This document shows, in pieces, positions 4,481 to 8,986 of a stretch of DNA of 8,986 nucleotides. The notes under the pieces are model-generated. The model was not told the DNA's origin and ran no database searches. It saw only the letters and a list, made by a program, of their open reading frames with translations. The stretch comes from Polyangium jinanense (GTDB lineage Bacteria > Myxococcota > Polyangia > Polyangiales > Polyangiaceae). Made by a program: the position numbers and the translations under genes. The DNA is taken from positions 39,560 through 48,545 of the forward strand of contig NZ_JAGTJJ010000075.1 in the NCBI RefSeq assembly GCF_028435365.1, read 5' to 3'. Every line of letters starts with the position of its first letter. Within the stretch, counting starts at the first letter, position 1.

Positions 4481-6765
4481 GCGGCGATGCCGTGCGCGTG
4501 ACCCGGCGCTCGTTCCTCGTCGGGTTGAACCTCTCCTTGGCCGGGCTTGCGATTGGCCTCCCTGCCCTCGCCGACGAGCCGAGCGGCCGCGCCGGGCCCG
4601 GCCCACGGCATGTGGTGCCCGGGGAGGAGGCGAAGGCCCCGGGGCTCAACCCGAATCCGTTCGTCCACGTGGCGCCGGACGGGACGGTGACGATCGTCTG
4701 TCACCGCTCCGAAATGGGCCAGGGCGTGCGCAGCTCGATTCCTGTGCTCATCGCCGACGAGCTCGGCGCGGACATGGCGCGCGTCGTGATCCAGCAGGCC
4801 GTCGGCGACAAGAAGTACGGCGATCAGAACACCGACGGATCGAGCAGCATCCGGAAGTTTTACGATGATCTCCGGTACGTCGGCGCCACCGCGCGCATGA
4901 TGCTCGTCGCGGCCGCGGCGGCGAAATGGAAGGTGAAGCCCGAGACGTGCGAGGCGCGGGGGAACATGGTCCACCACGCGCCGACGAAACGTTCGCTCGG
5001 CTTCGGCGAGCTCGCGGAGGCGGCGGCGAAATTGCCCGTGCCCAAGCGCGAGGACGTAAAACTCCGGCCGAAGAGCGAGCTTTCGCGGGTGAACAGCCCA
5101 TCCTTGCCGCTCCTCGACGGGCCGGCCGTCGTGACGGGTCAGGCGGTGTTCGGGGCCGACGTGAAGCTGCCGGACATGCTGATTGCGGTGATCGCGCGGC
5201 CGCCGGTGGTCGGCGGGAAGGTCGCCCGGTACGACGCGTCGCGCGCCTTGAAGATCCCGGGCGTCAAGCGGGTGGTCGAGATGCCCGCGGCGCAGCGGCC
5301 TTATGGGTTCCAGCCGTGGGGCGGCATCGCGGTGCTCGCGGAGAACACCTGGGCCGCGATGCGCGGGCGCGCGGCGCTCGACATCACGTGGGATCCCGGC
5401 GACAACGCGGTGTACGACTCGGTGGCCTACCGGGAAAAACTCCTCGCTTCGGTGCGCGAGGCGGGGACGCCCTATCGCAACGTCGGGGACGTCGACGCCG
5501 CGTTCGCCAAGGCGGCGCGGGTCGTCGAGGCGGAGTACGTGGTTCCGCACCTCGCGCAGATGCCGATGGAGCCGCCGGTCGCCATTGCGCGGTTCGCGGG
5601 CGGGCGCTGCGAGGTCTGGGCGGCGACGCAGCACCCGCAGGCGGCGCGGACGCAGGTGGCGAAGACGCTCGGCCTCGGCGAGGACGCGGTCACGGTGCAC
5701 GTGACGTTGCTCGGCGGAGGGTTCGGGCGGAAATCGAAGGCGGACTTCTCCGCGGAAGCGGCGTTCCTCGCGCGCGAGGCGGGCGTGCCGGTGCGCGTGC
5801 AATGGACGCGCGATGACGACATTCACCACTGCTATTACAATGCGGTGAACGCGCAGCGGCTCCGCGCGGGCCTCGACGCGAACGGCAAGGTGATCGCGTG
5901 GCACCATCGGACGGCGTTCCCGCCGATCGCCTCCACCTTCGGCGACGTCGACAAGCCGGCCATCACGGACCTCCAGCAAGGCGTGCTCGATGTCGCGCTC
6001 GACGTGCCGAACGTCCGCGCCGAGGGCTGCAAGGCGGAGGCGCACGTGCGGATCGGCTGGTATCGGTCCGTGTACAACATCTTCCACGCGTTCGGGATCG
6101 GCTCTTTGATCGACGAAATCGCGCACGCGCGCGGCGCCGATCCGCGGGACGTGTGGCTGGAGGTGATCGGCCCGCCGCGGACCCTGAGCCTTCAGGAGCT
6201 CGGCATCGAGAAGCTCGTCAATTACGGGGAAAAACTCGAAAAACACCCGGTCGACGCGGGCCGGTTGCGGCGCGTGCTCGAGCGGGTGACGGCGTCCGCG
6301 AACTGGAGCGGGCGGAAGAAGGACGGCCGCGGCTACGGGCTCGCCGCGCATCGGAGTTTCGTCACGTACACGGCCGTGGTGCTGGCCGTCGTGCCCGACG
6401 AGCGGAACAAGGTCCGCGTGGACGAGGCCTGGATCTGCATGGATGCCGGCTCGGTGGTCAACCAGGACCGCGCCCGCGCACAGATGGAGGGCTCGGTGGT
6501 CATGGGGATCAGCAATGCGTTTTTCGGCGGGATCACCATGAAGGGCGGCGCGACGGAGCAGTCGAACTTCCGGGACGCGCGGATCGCGCGGATCGGCGAG
6601 GTGCCACGGAAGATCCACGTGGACCTCGTGCCGAGCGACGGGCCTCCGTGCGGCGTGGGCGAACCGGGCGTGCCGCCGGTGGGCCCGGCGCTGGCGAATG
6701 CGGTGTTCGCCTTGACGGGCAAACGAATCCGCGAGGTCCCGATCGTGCGGGGGCTCTTCGCGTAG
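4477..6765 (+). CDS. iorB: Molybdopterin-binding subunit, isoquinoline 1-oxidoreductase beta-type
   Basis: 762 aa. The ATG at 4477 overlaps the iorA stop, follows GGAGGG at six bases and opens a twin-arginine signal (TRRSFLVG, Arg10-Arg11, hydrophobic core to about 30, Ala-Asp cut near 32). The body is a molybdopterin-binding xanthine-oxidase-family subunit: SEMGQG (78-83), a central CO-dehydrogenase-type domain, GGGFGRKS (413-420) in the cofactor-binding region and GVGEPGVPP (726-734), where Glu729 is the expected catalytic base. The enzyme hydroxylates an N-heterocycle or oxidises an aldehyde using water, and electrons pass to IorA then the cytochrome. Cofactor type (molybdopterin cytosine dinucleotide) is a family inference. 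No XdhC-type maturation factor is in view. Isoquinoline specificity should not be assumed; a membrane aldehyde dehydrogenase is an alternative. Confidence 0.93.
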   Translation: MSGDAVRVTRRSFLVGLNLSLAGLAIGLPALADEPSGRAGPGPRHVVPGEEAKAPGLNPNPFVHVAPDGTVTIVCHRSEMGQGVRSSIPVLIADELGADMARVVIQQAVGDKKYGDQNTDGSSSIRKFYDDLRYVGATARMMLVAAAAAKWKVKPETCEARGNMVHHAPTKRSLGFGELAEAAAKLPVPKREDVKLRPKSELSRVNSPSLPLLDGPAVVTGQAVFGADVKLPDMLIAVIARPPVVGGKVARYDASRALKIPGVKRVVEMPAAQRPYGFQPWGGIAVLAENTWAAMRGRAALDITWDPGDNAVYDSVAYREKLLASVREAGTPYRNVGDVDAAFAKAARVVEAEYVVPHLAQMPMEPPVAIARFAGGRCEVWAATQHPQAARTQVAKTLGLGEDAVTVHVTLLGGGFGRKSKADFSAEAAFLAREAGVPVRVQWTRDDDIHHCYYNAVNAQRLRAGLDANGKVIAWHHRTAFPPIASTFGDVDKPAITDLQQGVLDVALDVPNVRAEGCKAEAHVRIGWYRSVYNIFHAFGIGSLIDEIAHARGADPRDVWLEVIGPPRTLSLQELGIEKLVNYGEKLEKHPVDAGRLRRVLERVTASANWSGRKKDGRGYGLAAHRSFVTYTAVVLAVVPDERNKVRVDEAWICMDAGSVVNQDRARAQMEGSVVMGISNAFFGGITMKGGATEQSNFRDARIARIGEVPRKIHVDLVPSDGPPCGVGEPGVPPVGPALANAVFALTGKRIREVPIVRGLFA

Positions 6766-6766
6766 A

Positions 6767-6785
6767 GCGCCGAACGGTTCGGCGC
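6767..6785. terminator. Palindrome between convergent genes, probable bidirectional terminator
   Basis: GCGCCGAAC and GTTCGGCGC form perfect 9 bp arms around one central base, starting one base after the iorB stop and ending one base before the stop codon of the convergent lipoprotein gene. There is no T-tract on either side, so termination may rely on the strong stem, or the element may mainly protect mRNA 3' ends. Confidence 0.6.
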
Positions 6786-6786
6786 C

Positions 6787-7371
6787 CTACTCGACCGCGC
6801 CGAGGAGGTTGCCCGAAGGGTCGACCTCCTCGATGAGCTTTCGCACGTCGCGCTCCGAGGGCGCGACGGCGAGGGGATACGCTCCCCCCTTCATGCTCAG
6901 GGACACCATGTTGAAATGGGAGGTCGAGACCGAGATCACCTGTTTGTTTCGAATGCGGGACTCGGCCTCTGCCCAGGAGATCTCCTCGATGTCGTCGCGG
7001 TAGAGGAACTTGAGCTCCTCGCGGGGGATCTGCGCCAACAGCTTGGCCAGGTCGCCTCGCCTGGGCGCGGTGGTGTAGTGTTTCTGGCCCTCCCTCTTGA
7101 CCACGTACACGCGGCGGGTCCGGGTGCCGAACACGCGGTCGACCTCCTGGCGCTGGATGAGCGTGGCCGCTTCGGACCAGGGAATCTCGGTGTAATTGGG
7201 CGGTAGCCACGGAGGCGGGGGACGAAGGGGCGCCGCGGCCGCGCCGATGCCCGCGACCGCGCTTTTCGGCTTCTCCGGCGCCAGGTCTTTGCAACCGAGC
7301 AGCAGGAGGAGCCCGCTCGTTGCCGCGACGAGCATGCGCCGAGGAAAGGGCACGAGGTCCACGAACGCCAT
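6787..7371 (-). CDS. Lipoprotein with two tandem FtsH-extracytoplasmic-like domains
   Basis: 194 aa. Signal sequence with Arg11-Arg12, hydrophobic 14-26 and lipobox LLGC, acceptor Cys27, then a proline-rich linker (50-58, PPPPWLPP). Two similar units follow: residues 60-123 (EIPWSEAATLI…VDRVFG…YTTAPRRGDLAKLLAQIP) and 128-184 (EISWAEAESRI…VISVSTS…LAVAPSERDVRKLIEEV). Each follows the pattern of the FtsH extracytoplasmic domain (EISYSEF…V..V……Y.T..P…L...L). No AAA+ or protease domain is present, so it is a stand-alone exported version. A role as an envelope adaptor or decoy for a membrane protease is speculation. The start at 7371 has GAGG very close upstream; an internal Met at 13 is possible. 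It is convergent with iorB and divergent from the kinase. Confidence 0.8.
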   Translation of the reverse strand: MAFVDLVPFPRRMLVAATSGLLLLLGCKDLAPEKPKSAVAGIGAAAAPLRPPPPWLPPNYTEIPWSEAATLIQRQEVDRVFGTRTRRVYVVKREGQKHYTTAPRRGDLAKLLAQIPREELKFLYRDDIEEISWAEAESRIRNKQVISVSTSHFNMVSLSMKGGAYPLAVAPSERDVRKLIEEVDPSGNLLGAVE

Positions 7372-7378
7372 GCCTCAG

Positions 7379-7407
7379 CTTGCCAGGCGTGTCGCGCCCG
7401 TGGCAAG
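7379..7407. promoter_or_regulatory. Dyad in the divergent intergenic region, candidate operator
   Basis: CTTGCCA (7379-7385) and TGGCAAG (7401-7407) are perfect inverted arms separated by 15 bases that themselves contain GGCG…CGCC. The arms are 22 bp apart centre to centre, about two helical turns, as in operators for dimeric regulators. They lie within the 79 bp between the divergent lipoprotein and kinase starts. It could equally be an RNA hairpin. No regulator gene is adjacent within the window. Confidence 0.4.
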
Positions 7408-7450
7408 GGTCCGGGATGCCGCGGGGCGCGATTCGGGCTAGGAAAGCACC

Positions 7451-8863
7451 ATGGCGCACGTCCTCGTGATCGATGTCGGCAGCTCGTCGGTGCGCGCCGC
7501 CATTTGTGACGGGAGCGCGCGTATCTGCCGCGAAACGGCCGAACCGTATGCCTTCACGGTGGCCGCGGACGGCACCGCGGAGGTGGATGCGCGCAAGCTC
7601 CGCGCGTCCGTCGAAGGGTGCGTCGATCGAATCCTGGCGAACGCTCCGCCGATCGAGGCGGTCGCGGTGGCGACGTTCGTGGGGAATTTGCTCGGCGTGG
7701 ACGCCGAGAACCAGCCCGTGACGCCCGTGTTCACGTATGCCGACACCCGCCCGTCCGCGGATGTCGAGGCATTGCGGACCGAGGTCGATGGCGCCCGTCT
7801 CTATCAGGCGACGGGCTGCCCGTTGCATACCGCGTATCATCCGGCGCGCCTGCGCTGGTATGCTCGGAACGGGCGGATCATGCCTGCGACGTGGCTCGAT
7901 TTCGGCACGTATCTCTATCGTGCTTGGTTCGGCCGGGAGATCCCGTGCAGCTCTTCCGTGGCCTCGTGGAGTGGCCTGCTCGACCGTGCTTCGCGGAGCT
8001 GGTCGGCTGAATGGCTGAACATTCTCGGGCTCACGCCGGATTACCTTCCGCCCGTGGTCGGCTCTCGGCATGCCGAGATGGGCCTCATGCCCGCTCATGC
8101 CCAGCGCTGGCCCGCGCTCCGCGACGCGCCGTTTTTTCCGGCCATCGGGGACGGCGCGGCGGCGCATGTCGGCAGCGGCGCGATTTCGCCTCGAAGCACG
8201 TCGCTGACCGTCGGGACGACCGCGGCCTTGCGGCAAATGCGTGTTGCGGAAACCCCGCCGTGCCCTGTGCCGAAGGGGCTCTGGGCCTATCGCATCGACG
8301 AAACACGCGAGCTCATCGGAGGGGCCACGAGCGAAGGGGGCAATGCCCACGCCTGGGCGCGCGCGCATCTGAGGCTCGACGACGAGCCGCTCGTGTTTGG
8401 CGAGCCCTTCGCGCACGGTCTCACCGTTTTGCCCATGTTCGCGGGAGAACGTAGCCCCGGTTATCGGCCGGATGCCACGGCCACCCTGCACGGCTTGCGG
8501 CTGTCCACGACCCCGCGCGACATCGTGCAGGCCTTGTACGAATCGATCGCTTTGCGGCTCGCGCAGATTCACGACGCGCTCGGCGGCAGCGACGCCCTGT
8601 ACGCCGGAGGCGGCGCGCTCTCCGCTTCCCCCGCCTGGGCCCAGATGTTCGCGGACGCGATGCAGACGCCCGTTCATCTCATGGGCGACGAGGCCACGAT
8701 GCGCGGCGCGGCCATGCTGGCGCTCACGGCGCGGGGCCTGGGATCCCTCGCATCCCTCGCCCCGTCCGCGTCGCGAATCTTCGAGCCGCGGCCGGAGGTC
8801 GCCGAAGTGTATCGCGCCGCGAAGGAGCGGCAGATCGAGCTTTATCGAAGGCTTTATTCGTAG
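7451..8863 (+). CDS. FGGY-family carbohydrate kinase, probably gluconokinase-like
   Basis: 470 aa, near the usual 480-520. AGGA lies seven bases before the ATG. N-terminal phosphate-binding loop VIDVGSSSVRAAICD (6-20) is the typical FGGY start. The catalytic base is predicted as Asp234 in IGDGAAAHVGSGA (232-244). Next come the adenine-nucleotide side motif TVGTTAALR (253-261), LPMFAGERSPGY (327-338), and the C-terminal ATPase-fold segment YAGGGALSASPAWAQMFAD (384-402) followed by RGAAMLAL. The GERSPGY and GTTAALR motifs resemble gluconokinase and its relatives more than glycerol or xylulose kinase. It would phosphorylate a sugar or sugar acid with ATP in the cytoplasm. No dehydrogenase, transporter or other sugar-pathway gene is next to it here, so the substrate stays open. 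Confidence 0.9.
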   Translation: MAHVLVIDVGSSSVRAAICDGSARICRETAEPYAFTVAADGTAEVDARKLRASVEGCVDRILANAPPIEAVAVATFVGNLLGVDAENQPVTPVFTYADTRPSADVEALRTEVDGARLYQATGCPLHTAYHPARLRWYARNGRIMPATWLDFGTYLYRAWFGREIPCSSSVASWSGLLDRASRSWSAEWLNILGLTPDYLPPVVGSRHAEMGLMPAHAQRWPALRDAPFFPAIGDGAAAHVGSGAISPRSTSLTVGTTAALRQMRVAETPPCPVPKGLWAYRIDETRELIGGATSEGGNAHAWARAHLRLDDEPLVFGEPFAHGLTVLPMFAGERSPGYRPDATATLHGLRLSTTPRDIVQALYESIALRLAQIHDALGGSDALYAGGGALSASPAWAQMFADAMQTPVHLMGDEATMRGAAMLALTARGLGSLASLAPSASRIFEPRPEVAEVYRAAKERQIELYRRLYS

Positions 8864-8898
8864 GCGATGGCGAACGAGCTCATCTGGGAGCCGCTGCG

Positions 8899-8964
8899 CT
8901 GGGGCTTTGCCCCAGGCCCCACCGGGGCTATCCGCCCCTGGACCCGGACCAGCGCAAGCGCTGG
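8899..8964. repeat. GC-rich array of three small hairpins downstream of the kinase
   Basis: Three consecutive inverted repeats: CTGGGGC-TTT-GCCCCAG (8899-8915), GCCCC-ACC-GGGGC (8916-8928) and CCAGCGC-AA-GCGCTGG (8949-8964). TGGACCCGG occurs both just before (8939-8947) and at the end of (8962-8970) the last one. This style of intergenic palindromic repeat is common in Polyangiales genomes, from general knowledge. The first hairpin could also terminate the kinase transcript, although no T-tract follows. Confidence 0.6.
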
Positions 8965-8986
8965 ACCCGGGGTCGATGAACTGCGC

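Noticed and set aside
3320..4606. A 428-codon minus-strand open frame opposite the cytochrome and iorA
   Set aside because: The plus-strand genes carry heme and Fe-S motifs and overlapping starts; the minus frame shows no domain.
4420..6618. A 732-codon minus-strand open frame opposite iorB
   Set aside because: Low-complexity Arg/His-rich translation antisense to a gene with clear molybdoenzyme motifs; a composition artefact.
6533..8677. A 714-codon open frame on the minus strand across iorB, the lipoprotein and the kinase
   Set aside because: It is antisense to three well-supported genes, rich in Arg/Pro/Gly/Ala and without recognisable motifs; long antisense frames are expected at this GC content.
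8867..8986. A small open frame (MANELIWEPLRWGF…) running off the right edge
   Set aside because: It has no ribosome binding site and is translated mostly from the hairpin repeat array.

Overview
The window is very GC-rich DNA with strong codon-position bias, C-terminal MYXO-CTERM sorting signal debris, many short lipoproteins, secreted beta/gamma-crystallin proteins and a palindromic GC-rich intergenic repeat. Together these point to a myxobacterium, most likely of the Polyangiales (Sorangium/Polyangium group). This is inference from sequence style and family content; there is no rRNA or other marker gene to confirm it.

Layout. Positions 1-1590 hold a tandem family of small secreted beta/gamma-crystallin proteins: one 5'-truncated by the window edge and two complete. 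They lie in duplicated flanking DNA and are interleaved with remnants of an MFS exporter gene on the minus strand. Positions 1584-3371 are a low-density accessory stretch. It has a C-terminal remnant of an alpha/beta-hydrolase-like protein, a small secreted six-cysteine protein, a short lipoprotein with a promoter suggesting a leaderless mRNA, a 5' remnant of a DUF427-like gene, and an orphan MYXO-CTERM tail behind a (GGAGGC)n glycine-coding repeat.

Positions 3372-6765 are a tight three-gene operon with ATGA overlaps. It encodes a diheme c-type cytochrome lipoprotein, a [2Fe-2S] subunit and a Tat-exported molybdopterin subunit of the isoquinoline 1-oxidoreductase (IorAB) type. The three would form a periplasmic molybdenum hydroxylase or aldehyde oxidase passing substrate electrons from the Mo cofactor through two Fe-S clusters to the membrane-anchored cytochrome. 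A palindrome at 6767-6785 closes the operon against a convergent gene.

Positions 6787-7371 (minus) encode a lipoprotein with two tandem domains resembling the FtsH extracytoplasmic domain. It is divergent, across a 79 bp spacer with a dyad, from a complete FGGY-family sugar kinase (7451-8863), probably gluconokinase-like. The window ends in a GC-rich array of small hairpins.

The most notable points are the constant/variable pattern between neighbouring crystallin paralogs, the graveyard of gene ends between 870 and 3313, and the FtsH_ext-like duplicated lipoprotein.
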